Shown here in pieces: positions 19,092 to 26,960 of a stretch of 36,602 nucleotides of DNA. Positions within the stretch are counted from its first letter, which is position 1; each line of letters opens with the position of its first letter. The position numbers and the translations under genes are program-made. The notes beneath the pieces were generated by a model. The model ran no database searches, was not told the DNA's origin, and saw only the letters and a list, made by a program, of their open reading frames with translations. The DNA comes from Chara braunii (lineage: Eukaryota; Streptophyta; Charophyceae; Charales; Characeae), in contig BFEA01000152.1 in assembly GCA_003427395.1 (NCBI GenBank), forward strand, positions 2,497,107-2,533,708, read 5' to 3'.

Positions 19092-21182
19092 TCACAGGGT
19101 CAACCAGTGACCTAAATCCAGCTTACCTCCTTGTTCCAGCAGCGATTTGCCGTTTTTTAGGAGGCGAGAAAGCAGAATTGTGACATCAACATCAGTCCAG
19201 TAGTTCCCTGCTTTGATCTTTAGTTGTTGTAGCTCTGTCAGTGTATCTTGCGTGAACCAGCGCAAATTGACTGTTCGTGTGTGATCATGTCTGAGGAATA
19301 CATCTCTGGCAGAGATCCTGTGAGTGTCTGCTGAGAGGATAAGTACCGCCGCTCCGCCAGGAGGGAGCTGTGCTTGGATAATTTTAACAATTTCCGCTTT
19401 AAATTTGGCTTTCCCTGAAGTTTTCCCAATCTGTGATGAGAGTAGGGCCGCTGACGTTCCATGCACTGTGACATCTCCATGGGCTAATCCCGGGGGCTCT
19501 GATAGACCAACCTCCCAAATACCCTCTTTCAATCTCACTGGCATAATTAGTATCCCTTGTTTTGACAGTGGCAGCTCTGCATGTCCCCCTGCAACTAAAA
19601 GACGTACTTTCTGCCTTCTGCTAATCAGAGCTCCCTCATTTGGGGGTATTGGCGGCAACGGACACTGTTTCTGATTTGTTAGTGCCTTTTGTTTTTCCAG
19701 CTCCTGAGGCCCGTTCACCTTTTCTGATTCTGAGGTCCTGCTTACCATGGCCCGGTTGAAAGAACCATTTCCGATTCCCGCATTTTCCTCTTCTAGTTGA
19801 TTAGCAGGGAGGGGGGGGGGGGGGTCTTTTCTACTAGATAATACTCTGGTCTCTTTTATTACTGTTAACTTTGCACCCTCTTCTACTACCTCTTTCTGTT
19901 GTGTCTTGGTAGAGTCTTTCACAGACTGGTTTATTAGCAGGAATTTTCGTTCGCCTGTCAGTCCTGAGACCACTTGCTTGAGCTGGTACATTACATTTTT
20001 CACTGCACAACGTGGGCGTCCTTCCTCGTCTGCTGAATCCCAATTTAAATTTCTTCCCCCACTTCCTTCCATCTCCTTCCTCGTGTCCTTGTCGTTTTCC
20101 TTTTCGGTTTCATCATCGGGGCCCCTCATGTTGTGATCAGTTTTCTGTAATTGATTGGTCTGTTGACTCTGTTCATCTGAGAGGTGGACTAGTGATCCCT
20201 GATAGTCCGGGCCCAGGTCAGTTCCCTGTTCACTGAAGACGTTTTGCAAGGAGACTGCGCACGTTTGGGACTCCATTTTCAGTTTCAGCTGACCCTTCAC
20301 ATTTTGTGTTCTCTGAATCTCCGGACCCAGGCGGACTGTGCTCGCTTGGGACTGCGTTTGCAGTTCCAACTGGTCGTCTGTTCCTGTCTCCCGCGTGGTG
20401 GCTGTTTGCAGGGGGACTACGCTCGCTTGGGACTGCGTTTGCAGTTCCTTCTGGGCGTCTACTTTTATCTCCCTCGTGGTGGCTGTTCCATGTGTCTCTT
20501 GAACAGGCGGAGGCGGGCTTCCTGTGGAGATAGTGGTTTCGACCTTTGGAGTTAAGTTTTGCTGTGAACCCTCCCTTGGGACTGTTTTGTCCTTCTCTCG
20601 AACTGAGTCCTGTCTGTCTCGTAGGCCTGACTGAAACTGGGCTCCCCTTGTGTCTTTGTATAGTGGACCTGGTTCCTGCTGAGTGTTTCCCAGCGGGACT
20701 ATGGCACTGTTTCCTTTGCCTGAGTCTTTCCTGTCGTTCTGATCCATTTGGCCTGGTTCTTTCAAGGGTTCAAACCTTAATGTCACTATGGGTAGCAAGC
20801 GATGGCACATCTGTTGCGAGCTTACTCCCCGTGGTAGTCCTTGTTCTAGTGTTGTACGCAAACTTGTGTTATTTTCTAGTAGAGCAACCAGTTGTACGTA
20901 TGTATCGTCCCATAATTCCTCCGAACGGCCTTGGAATTTCAGTCTGAGATTTTCGAAGAGTCGTTCCGCTACAATTTGGAGGTCTGCTGTTTTTTCCTTC
21001 GTGCATGGTTGCTCTGAATCTGAGTTGGCGGTCCTTTGTGGTGGAGGGGGGGCGCCCGGGTCTGGTTCTATCTCCATCGGCTGAGGATCGAAAACGTCTT
21101 TCAGTGGGTCTAGATCCATTGGTTCCGGGCCTGGTTCCTTGTTTGATCGGTCTGTTGAGACTGCTGACTCATCCATTTTCAT
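19092..21182 (-). CDS. LINE B ORF1b: unrecognised 696-aa retrotransposon protein
   Basis: This is the longest uninterrupted frame in the window. It lies 43 bp before ORF2 and after the gag-like ORF1a. Residues 1-60 are acidic and Pro-rich with PMDLD and PMEIE motifs. Residues about 70-140 form a predicted helical block containing LWDDTYVQLVALLENN, matched in LINE C by FWDDSYVHLFGLLDSS. The middle is low-complexity and Gln/Ser/Thr-rich with diverged tandem repeats (LQTQSQAS twice). The last 150 residues form a second conserved block beginning ILIMPVRLKEGIWEVGL, matched in LINEs A and C. No Cys-His knuckle, RRM or enzymatic motif is visible. A nucleic-acid-binding or particle role is a guess from position only. 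A G15-type run near 19808 encodes a Pro tract. Confidence 0.75.
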   Translation of the reverse strand: MKMDESAVSTDRSNKEPGPEPMDLDPLKDVFDPQPMEIEPDPGAPPPPQRTANSDSEQPCTKEKTADLQIVAERLFENLRLKFQGRSEELWDDTYVQLVALLENNTSLRTTLEQGLPRGVSSQQMCHRLLPIVTLRFEPLKEPGQMDQNDRKDSGKGNSAIVPLGNTQQEPGPLYKDTRGAQFQSGLRDRQDSVREKDKTVPREGSQQNLTPKVETTISTGSPPPPVQETHGTATTREIKVDAQKELQTQSQASVVPLQTATTRETGTDDQLELQTQSQASTVRLGPEIQRTQNVKGQLKLKMESQTCAVSLQNVFSEQGTDLGPDYQGSLVHLSDEQSQQTNQLQKTDHNMRGPDDETEKENDKDTRKEMEGSGGRNLNWDSADEEGRPRCAVKNVMYQLKQVVSGLTGERKFLLINQSVKDSTKTQQKEVVEEGAKLTVIKETRVLSSRKDPPPPLPANQLEEENAGIGNGSFNRAMVSRTSESEKVNGPQELEKQKALTNQKQCPLPPIPPNEGALISRRQKVRLLVAGGHAELPLSKQGILIMPVRLKEGIWEVGLSEPPGLAHGDVTVHGTSAALLSSQIGKTSGKAKFKAEIVKIIQAQLPPGGAAVLILSADTHRISARDVFLRHDHTRTVNLRWFTQDTLTELQQLKIKAGNYWTDVDVTILLSRLLKNGKSLLEQGGKLDLGHWLTL

Positions 21183-21396
21183 GTTCCATGTATTGTATCC
21201 AGTCTGTTGTTCCAGAATTGATGGCTGATGATTTTTGGATTCCTTTTTTTTCCATCCTCCTCTCCCCCCTCTTTACTTAATGGGGCAAAACGGTTACCAA
21301 TTGGAATATAGGCACTTGCATTTGGTCCAATGTGAGACCCGTTCTATTTTTTCTTTGGTGGTTCATTTTTGCTCTTTGTCCCACTCCCCTCCCCTC
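21183..21396. other. LINE B spacer between ORF1a and ORF1b, C-rich in the sense strand
   Basis: This separates the last ORF1a-frame codons (21397) from the ORF1b start (21182). Together with 21397-21460 it is rich in G-runs on the plus strand (C-runs in the element sense). It may hold the ORF1b translation or transcription signals, but no specific motif is visible. Confidence 0.4.
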
Positions 21397-23032
21397 CTAT
21401 CTTGTCTCCGGGAGGGGGTGGAAGGGGAGGAGGGGGTGGTTTTTTGGGGGGATGCTGTGTCCAGGAGTTCCGTCCTGTGTGCTATTGCAGTGGGGGTTTC
21501 CACTTTGCAGGCGGTCTTGATGACCGTCTGGGGTCACCCCTTCCTTCCCACATCCAGCCACTGGGTTGGCCACCTGGCGCCATCTCTTCCACATACACCC
21601 ATCCCTCGTGGCCTGGGGCACTAGGGAGCCATTTGTTGGCACAGAGTGGATCTCTCTTCAGTGCCCCTTCCTTACCTGTAGTCTGTTGGGGATGTTGGGG
21701 GCAGCCAGTTCAGTACAAAGGTGGCCATAAGCCCTGCATTTGTAGCACCAAGGTTTGAAATTGTGTGTTGTATGAATCTGGTACAAAGTTCCCCCCATTT
21801 TGAAAGAAATAATGTCGTCCAGGGAGAAGGGCTGGTCTTTGGGAAGGTCCAACGCCATCATCACGTAGCCGTCCCTCTTTGCCACATACGTCGGTAGCGG
21901 GTCTATAAAGTCGACTATCTTGTATTGCTGTTCGAAGTCGTGAATGAAGGCTGCCTGAACCTCCACTGGGACACGTCTTAGTTCTACCCAGTAATGATCT
22001 TTTATTAATTGGTCCTTTTTTTACCTCGGGCCAATCTTTTTTGGCAACCATGGGTAGATACGGACATTTGATTGGTCCCATTGCAGCTTCTTCCACCCAT
22101 CCATCTTGTGTTTGTCTTGTTCGAACAGACTTAATATTGTGAAGACGGTGGTTGATAATGGTTGGATTAGGAAGAATTCCTGAACTGCCTCTGGGCCATC
22201 TTTTATCAACTGTAATTTTTTGCAAATCCATTTAATTTTGTCATTTACTGATCTATTTGCACAATTATCATAGAAAATCCAGTTACTAGCGTGTTTCGTA
22301 TAGACCACGTCTCTCTGTGCCAATTTGTTTGCAGGGTATGATTTCATCAACACTTTTCTTCCCCCTTGGTCTACTACCTTCTGCTCTGAAGGTTGGAGGA
22401 AAAGTGTGCGGAAGTAAGCTCTCGCCGAGGAGAGGTTTCTCAAGTTCCTCCGCTGGCAGACCAGTGTCAGTGACTGAGGACCTCATAATTGTTAAAGATT
22501 TGTTTTTCAGCGATTCCCTAACTTTTTGAGCCCATGATGGTTTCGTTGAGTCCTTTGAGGCCATGGGAGATTGGGATGATTGATGCACTTGAGAGGCTGG
22601 AGTTGACAATCTAGCCTCCTCTATTGCTCTTTCCTCTTCCGTTAAGACACCTTCATCCCCTTCTCCCATTATCAAGTCCAGAGCTGGGGAGATAGCCCCT
22701 TGTTGTTCCAATGCAGATTGATTCTCTGCCGTCAATGATCCGCCATTCTGTGTGACCTGTCCCTGTGGGGATGTGAGAGATTTTGGTGGATCAATAACTT
22801 GGGGATGTGCGTACTGTTCATTCAGTTCATTTTGTGAGGAATCAATGTGCATGGCTGCTGGCGTGCCTTCTCCCTGTAGATCTTGGTTTTCCTTCTGTTT
22901 GGTGGTAGCAATGCTGACTGGGCGGGCGTAAGGGCTGGGACCTAATTGTCTGAACATGCTGTGACGCATTGCGCCTTGGTAAAAAAGTAGGGACCCAGCT
23001 CCCTTGCCCTTTGCATATCCCAGTTTCATCAT
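21397..23032 (-). pseudogene. LINE B ORF1a: gag-like protein with zinc knuckle, broken
   Basis: The start is the ATG at 23032 (MMKLGYAKGKGAGS). The N-terminal half is low-complexity and Ser/Gln/Glu-rich. A shift near 22300-22440 moves the frame. The second half then reads a globular domain (RDVVYTKHASNWIFYDN, GYVMMALDLPKD, ISFKMGGTLYQIH) followed by WCYKCRAYGHLCTE. That is a CCHC knuckle start (C-x2-C-x4-H) whose last Cys is replaced or displaced. The layout resembles the ORF1 proteins of plant L1-like LINEs, which pair an RNA-binding domain of the DUF4283 kind with a knuckle. In-frame stops lie at 22021 and 21658, and the same frame stays open down to 21397. It would bind element RNA if intact. 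Confidence 0.7.
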
Positions 23033-23040
23033 GACGGCTG

Positions 23041-23091
23041 TCCCCTTCCCCCTCCCCCNCCCCCACCCCCCCCCCCCTCCCCCTCTTTTTG
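23041..23091. repeat. Poly-C tract just upstream of LINE B ORF1a
   Basis: Runs of C5 to C10 with one ambiguous base (N at 23059) lie within 10-60 bases of the ORF1a start on the plus strand, so they are G-runs in the element's sense RNA. At least four G-runs are present, enough to form a G-quadruplex in principle. The N suggests a sequencing problem in this homopolymer. Confidence 0.8.
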
Positions 23092-23280
23092 TTTTTTAAG
23101 CAGCGTGAGTTTGCTGAGTGCCGGTGAACGGGATTTGGAGTAAGGTATAAGGAGAGGTAGTGGGGGAGGCAGAAATGGGGGAGAGGTGGGGAGGAAGTGA
23201 GAGTGGATGCGAGGTAGGAATAGAAAGAGACCTGAGATCTGCACCATAGTGTTCAACATGGCAAGCACTTTATTGAGCTG
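23092..23280 (-). other. Probable LINE B 5' UTR or flank
   Basis: Purine-rich on the plus strand (GGGGAGAGGTGGGGAGG). It lies upstream of ORF1a in the element's sense. No promoter motif is recognised and the junction with non-element DNA cannot be located. Confidence 0.35.
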
Positions 23281-23462
23281 GTCTCAAAAGCATGCTTGAG
23301 CACTCCCCATCAGACCCCCGTACGATGGGGTCTCTTTTTTCTTCTTCTTTTTTTTTCTTTCTTTTGCATGCTTGACCACTCCTTATCACACCCCCATACA
23401 CTGGGGTCTCTTTCTTTCTTTCTTTCATTCTTTGAAGGACCCCCATACGCTGGGGGTCTCAA
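23281..23462. repeat. Tandem hairpin repeat, three ACCCCC...GGGGT units
   Basis: GCATGCTTGA.CACTCC occurs at 23290 and 23366, a period of 76. Each is followed by a hairpin of the form ACCCCC(G/A)TAC..TGGGGTCTC and a TTTC-rich tail. A third hairpin with the same arms lies at about 23438-23460. The TTTC tails expand into (CTTT)n. Confidence 0.75.
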
Positions 23463-23711
23463 CTAACCGACAGCATCAACATTCCAATCGTGCCAAGCTG
23501 TTCAATCGTACTGGGTGGGTGACACTCAGCCATGTCACCTGACAACCCTGGACGAAAGGAACCTCAGAATGTGCTTGACCTGCTCAAGTAACTGCTAAAT
23601 AAGGCAGAGCCTCCTACTGAAGGCCACTTTGCTAGTAACCCAATCAACCTTGTGTTTATGCCCATTTCAAACCCTATCATCGGACGACGGACATATCCGC
23701 CCATCCTACTA
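23463..23711. other. Unassigned sequence
   Basis: I see no coding frame, RNA or element signature in these 250 bases between the hairpin repeats and the minus-strand SINE. Confidence 0.3.
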
Positions 23712-23872
23712 GAAAACAAAACAAGAAAAAAGGGCGACAGCCTTGAGATATCATCAGTGGACTGACCGGGCCTAGGTAATTTAGAAGTACAGTATTTACT
23801 TAATCTGACTGCATCCGGATTCGAACTTGAGTCTGTATGTCAACAGTTGATGGGTGTACCAACGGAGCAAGG
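23712..23872 (-). mobile_element. tRNA-derived SINE (GGCTGTCGCCC-tail family), copy 1
   Basis: On the minus strand an A-box-like CTCCGTTGGTAC (about 23868-23857) is followed about 30 bases later by a B-box AAGTTCGAATCC (about 23830-23817). The body contains AATTACCTAGGCCCGGTCAGT. The 3' end is TCAAGGCTGTCGCCCTTTTTT. The same head, body and tail occur in the two plus-strand copies at 26600-26950. The A-rich 3' terminus lies at 23712-23730 (T-rich in minus-strand sense). Confidence 0.8.
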
Positions 23873-23879
23873 CCTGTTC

Positions 23880-24110
23880 AAAGCACATTTTCTTATAGAG
23901 AAGGGAAAGAGGCCGGGAGTCCTTCACAGACAACCCCGATAATCCTGGGGGCCGGGGAGCATTACCCAGCTTCGGCTCCTGCTGCTGGAAACCAGGTCGT
24001 CATTCTTTCCAACAGGTCTCCCTACCAGACTCCTACCCCTTGGGGCCTTCTACTCTGCTATCAGGATCGAACCCAGACGGGCCAGATCACAGCCCAGGAG
24101 TTCATTTGTT
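23880..24110 (-). mobile_element. SINE-like element related to the 6764 family (minus strand)
   Basis: Contains GGGGAGCATTACCC and CTGCTGGAAACCAGGTC, resembling GGGGAGCA(A/T)CACCTGCTGGAAAGC in the 6764 and 13842 copies. It also shares AGAGGCCGGGAGTCC with 1000-1020. On the minus strand CTGGGTTCGATCC (about 24077-24060) is a good B-box, giving the head of a tRNA-derived SINE. The A-box is weak. Confidence 0.5.
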
Positions 24111-24244
24111 GACTTATTTTCCCTCCCCCATCTCAGCAACCTGCATTCCACAAAGTGCCCTCATACCAAGGTCAGGCTCACAATGGGAAGAAATGCTCAC
24201 ATTGGAAAGACGCCCGTTGGGAAGAAATGTTCAAGTATATTTGA

Positions 24245-24294
24245 AATCAGCCTTTTGGCTGAGATAAAGTGTAGTATCCGGTCTAAGAGTTTAA
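24245..24294 (+). ncRNA. U2 snRNA-like 5' fragment (pseudogene)
   Basis: GCCTTTTGGCT.AGAT.AAGTGTAGTATC is the highly conserved 5' region of U2 spliceosomal RNA. It includes the branch-point-pairing GTAGTA at 24271-24276, and it continues with a diverged TCT..GAGTTTAA. U2 in all eukaryotes then continues with ATATCTGAT. Here that next part is found only at 24568, after an insertion. The copy also has several mismatches and no Sm site, so it is a pseudogene and not a working snRNA gene. Confidence 0.75.
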
Positions 24295-24569
24295 ACCACC
24301 AGTAGATTTCCCATCCGGTTGAACCACCAGTAGATTTCCCATCCGGTTTAAACCACCAGTAGATTTCCCAGCCAAAGAATAAAATATGCGGCTTGCATGC
24401 ACCCACAACTTTCGGGGCTCGGCCTCCAGAGCAAAATGGCTAGCGGCATTAGGCAAAAGGAGGCCTGCAATGGTTTTGTAGTGCACAGGGCGTTTCCAGC
24501 CCCGGAGAAAAGTGCCTCAAAAACTGGTGTTTCCTTTCTTTTTCTCTTTTTTCCCCCTGAAACAATGGT
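24295..24569 (+). mobile_element. Insertion splitting the U2-like sequence; repeat family R, copy 2
   Basis: Both ends are flanked by GTTTAA (24289-24294 and 24568-24573), a possible 6-bp duplication that includes TTAA. The insert begins with three tandem units of ACCACCAGTAGATTTCCC.(T)CC at 24295, 24323 and 24352 (period 28-29). Its interior resembles 10193-10400, and it ends in a pyrimidine tract. No coding capacity was found. It may be a non-autonomous DNA element with TTAA target preference, but the terminal inverted repeat is at most a few bases (ACCA). Confidence 0.5.
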
Positions 24570-24600
24570 TTAATATCTGATCCTGGTTCTATCAACAAAG
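24568..24600 (+). ncRNA. U2 snRNA-like fragment, continuation after the insertion
   Basis: GTTTAATATCTGAT is the segment that follows the 5' region in U2, and TTCTATC lies at the spacing of the U2 stem II region. Similarity fades after about 24596. With 24245-24294 it makes up roughly the first 80 nucleotides of a U2 copy. No Sm-binding site follows, so it is 3'-truncated. Confidence 0.6.
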
Positions 24601-24632
24601 AAGTTTGCAACCCCACAACTGACTTTCCTGTT

Positions 24633-24830
24633 GCCAAGCACAGTTGGTAAGGCGCACAAGCTGCATTGAGGAGGGTGTGGGTTCAATCCCCATTCGCCTC
24701 ACATGTGTGCCTGGGCATGCTTGGTGCCCTACCATCTAGAGTCATCCCACTGGGCCCCCATGCCAGCAGACCTTGGCTAATATCGTTGGGTGCTATGCAA
24801 TAATGATATTGGCTATGAGACACCACTAAT
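24633..24830 (+). mobile_element. tRNA-derived SINE, single copy
   Basis: CCAAGCACAGTTGGTAAGGC at about 24634 is an A-box/D-arm. GTGGGTTCAATCCCCAT at about 24677 is a B-box/T-arm, at tRNA spacing. The head is followed by an unrelated body to about 24830 without an A-tail. There is no intact acceptor stem, so it is a SINE head and not a tRNA gene. Confidence 0.6.
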
Positions 24831-25083
24831 TTAGGCTGGTGGGGGAGGGAAAGGTGGCCGTAGTGCTTGGCACTAGGACTGCTGGCCCGCGGGTAACCCA
24901 TGCCCATCCCCGCAATTCACCTGAGATGAGGGGCTGGTACAGCTTTGCTCTCGCATCAACACTACGGTGTAAACCTACCATGGGTTGGAGAGAGGCAAGG
25001 TTTGGTGGGTGGATTTGGGGAGAGGTATGCGTTGGTGAGTGTTCCGTCATATGCGTTGGTGAGTGTTCCGTCATAGTGGACGA
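24831..25083. other. Unassigned sequence with a 24-bp tandem duplication
   Basis: TATGCGTTGGTGAGTGTTCC occurs at 25026 and 25050, a period of 24 with no mismatch in the first 24 bases. No gene is recognised. Confidence 0.4.
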
Positions 25084-25334
25084 GACATGGTAGCTCAGTG
25101 GTTGGAGCTCTGGAAAAACATGGGGGAGGTCATGGGTTCGACTCTGGTCAACCCTCACCCTCCCCTGTGCGAGTGTGGTTGGTGTTAGGCCGACACCCCA
25201 CGTACTTGCCCCCCAGCCTGGCACATAGTTCACACAAGCAGCAGCGATACTACCCACGGGAGAGTTCGGATGCCCCCCAGCCTGGCACATAGTGCACACG
25301 AGCAGCAGTGATACTACCCACGGGAGAGCTCGGA
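25084..25334 (+). mobile_element. tRNA-derived SINE with duplicated 3' part
   Basis: ATGGTAGCTCAGTGGTTGG (about 25087-25105) is an excellent A-box. ATGGGTTCGACTC (about 25132-25144) is a B-box about 30 bases later. The downstream half is a 64-bp tandem duplication (25207-25270 and 25271-25334) starting TGCCCCCCAGCCTGGCACAT. The acceptor stem is not conserved and a long body follows, so this is a SINE. Confidence 0.7.
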
Positions 25335-25604
25335 TGTAGAGAGGGAAGGCCCTATTCTATACAAGGGGGTAGGGTGGGGTGAAGGGAGCATCCTTCTACC
25401 AAGGCGCCATCACTGGGGGAGGTGAGGTCTTGTAGGGGGCGATTTACAGAAACTGAGGGTTGTCCTACCTTGATGCATTGGGATCCACGTCCTGTTCCTG
25501 GTCAGTGTGCGTAGGCCCATTATGTGTGGCTGGGTGATTGCAGTAGGTCTGAGAACCTCGAGGATGGTGCCCGTGGAGTGCATACAGAGAATACACACAT
25601 ACTG

Positions 25605-25712
25605 ACTTACAGATGAGGCTGAGTGCAGGCCATATATACAGTAGGAATACATATATAAACTTACAGATGAGGCTGAGTGCAGACACTAAACATACAGTAG
25701 GACAAAGCATCC
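25605..25712. repeat. 54-bp tandem duplication
   Basis: ACTTACAGATGAGGCTGAGT begins at 25605 and 25659. The stretches after each unit (CATATATACAGTAGGA and AACATACAGTAGGA) also correspond, so the whole unit is repeated with some divergence. Confidence 0.75.
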
Positions 25713-25873
25713 TACGAACTGCAGACTTGCACAGATGAGCTGATATATACACAGTGGACCATATATGGATGTGTTAAGTGGGAAGGGGGGTACCTAGGGT
25801 AGGGCTCCCTTAGGTCAGACCTTGGGATTAGTACCATTAGACACTGCCTGCGGTGGCTCACTAATAAAGGTCC

Positions 25874-26152
25874 TCTAGGTACGACCCCTGGTTGGGGGAC
25901 AACTGCTGTGCTCATGGGGCTCACTTACCTATAGGCTATAGTACTGAAGTACCAAGCGGATAAGCCTAGGTCGATAGTGCTTCAACCAGGGCTGGGTTCC
26001 TACCTCAGTGCTGGTCTAGGTATGACCCCTGGTTGGGGGACAACTGCTGTGCTCATGGGGCTCAATCACCTACCCGTCGCGTCCGAAGTACCCGGGCGAT
26101 AAGGCTCAGCAAACCAGGGCTGGGTTCCTACCTCAGTGTTGGTGCCTGTGAT
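25874..26152. repeat. 141-bp tandem duplication with internal inverted repeat
   Basis: TCTAGGTACGACCCCTGGTT starts at 25874 and its partner at 26015. The units match closely at both ends and diverge in the middle (about 25930-25975). In each unit CCCTGGTTG near the start is complementary to CAACCAGGG (or AACCAGGG) near the end, so each could fold back on itself. Confidence 0.8.
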
Positions 26153-26599
26153 TACTGTTCGCTAGGGTTGTCTGTCAAGTAGGTGTACTCTGTGAAGAGA
26201 TCATAATGGCGGGTGATGAGCATCCTTGTAGGGAGTGGTAGTGAAATAGGGAGCTAGTGGTGAGTGGGCCATGGGGTCTGCCACGAGGTAGACCCTGCTG
26301 TGCCGGTGGCAGGATAGCATACCAGAGGGACAGATGACCTGCATGTGCCAGAGTGCTATCGATAGGTAAAAAACCCGGGGAATGCCACGAGACATACGGT
26401 GCTCAGAGAGAGGGATGAGGGGCTTCATGAGCATTCACGGGCAAACCCCCCAAAAAATCAAGGAGCCATCTCTCATTGGGGGACGGCCATATATTTTTCC
26501 TCTCACCTCACATATTTTTAACTGGCTTTATTTCCAAATCACAAGAGATTCAAAGAGATTCAAGGAGCCATTTCCTATTCCATAACAACTGTTAACCCG
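26153..26599. other. Unassigned sequence
   Basis: TCAAGGAGCCAT.TC occurs at about 26459 and 26560, an old direct repeat of about 100 bp. No gene, RNA or element is recognised. Confidence 0.3.
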
Positions 26600-26767
26600 T
26601 GACCAATGGGTTTAGCTCAATTGGTACACACACAACCTGTTGAAATGCAGACCCAAGTTCGAATCCAGATGGAACCAGTTGGAACCAGATGAACGAAATT
26701 CCTGAATTACCTGGGGCCGGTCAATTTATCTCAAGGCTGTCGCCCTTCCAAAAAAAAGGACGAAAAA
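26600..26767 (+). mobile_element. tRNA-derived SINE (GGCTGTCGCCC-tail family), copy 2
   Basis: GGGTTTAGCTCAATTGGTAC (about 26608) is the A-box and AAGTTCGAATCC (26655-26666) the B-box. The body has AATTACCTGGGGCCGGTCA and the 3' end CAAGGCTGTCGCCC (about 26722-26736), followed by an A-rich tail. Head and tail match the copies at 23712-23872 and 26788-26960. Confidence 0.85.
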
Positions 26768-26787
26768 ACACTGTTAACGCATGCCTT

Positions 26788-26960
26788 CCTTCCTGGGCTT
26801 AGCTCAGTTGGTACACCCACAACCTGTTGAAATGCAGACCCGAGTTCGAATCCAGATGGAACCAACCAGATGAACGGAATTCCTGAATTACCTGGGACCG
26901 GTCAGTTTCACAATGATATATCAAGGCTGTCGCCCTTTTGAAAACATGGAAAGGAAAAAA
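26788..26960 (+). mobile_element. tRNA-derived SINE (GGCTGTCGCCC-tail family), copy 3
   Basis: GGGCTTAGCTCAGTTGGTAC (about 26795) and GAGTTCGAATCC (26842-26853) give a clean pol III promoter. The body and GGCTGTCGCCC tail match copy 2. The bases after both copies are also alike (CACTGTTAA...GCCTTCC.TCCT), so copies 2 and 3 arose by tandem duplication of a SINE plus flank. They do not look like two independent insertions. Confidence 0.85.

Larger units (their letters stand above)
14600..23100 (-). mobile_element. LINE B: near-full-length three-ORF non-LTR retrotransposon
   Basis: From high to low coordinates the minus strand carries ORF1a (gag-like with zinc knuckle, 23032 to about 21397), a 214-475 bp C-rich spacer (depending on where ORF1a ends), ORF1b (21182-19092, fully open) and ORF2 (19048-14654: endonuclease, RT, zinc finger). 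ORF1b and ORF2 are separated by 43 bases. About 8.4 kb of coding architecture is preserved with few frameshifts, so this is the best-preserved LINE in the window. It is inactive because ORF2 carries five in-frame stops and ORF1a carries one shift and two stops. The true 5' and 3' ends are not marked by an A-tail or flanking duplication that I can see. Confidence 0.85.

Noticed and set aside
20244-20555. Plus-strand open frames over 19900-21280
   Set aside because: They are antisense to the LINE B ORF1b and show no independent coding signal.
26605-26667. Functional tRNA genes at 26605 and 26795
   Set aside because: A and B boxes are good, but there is no paired acceptor stem, and the same long body and tail are shared by three copies, so these are SINE heads.
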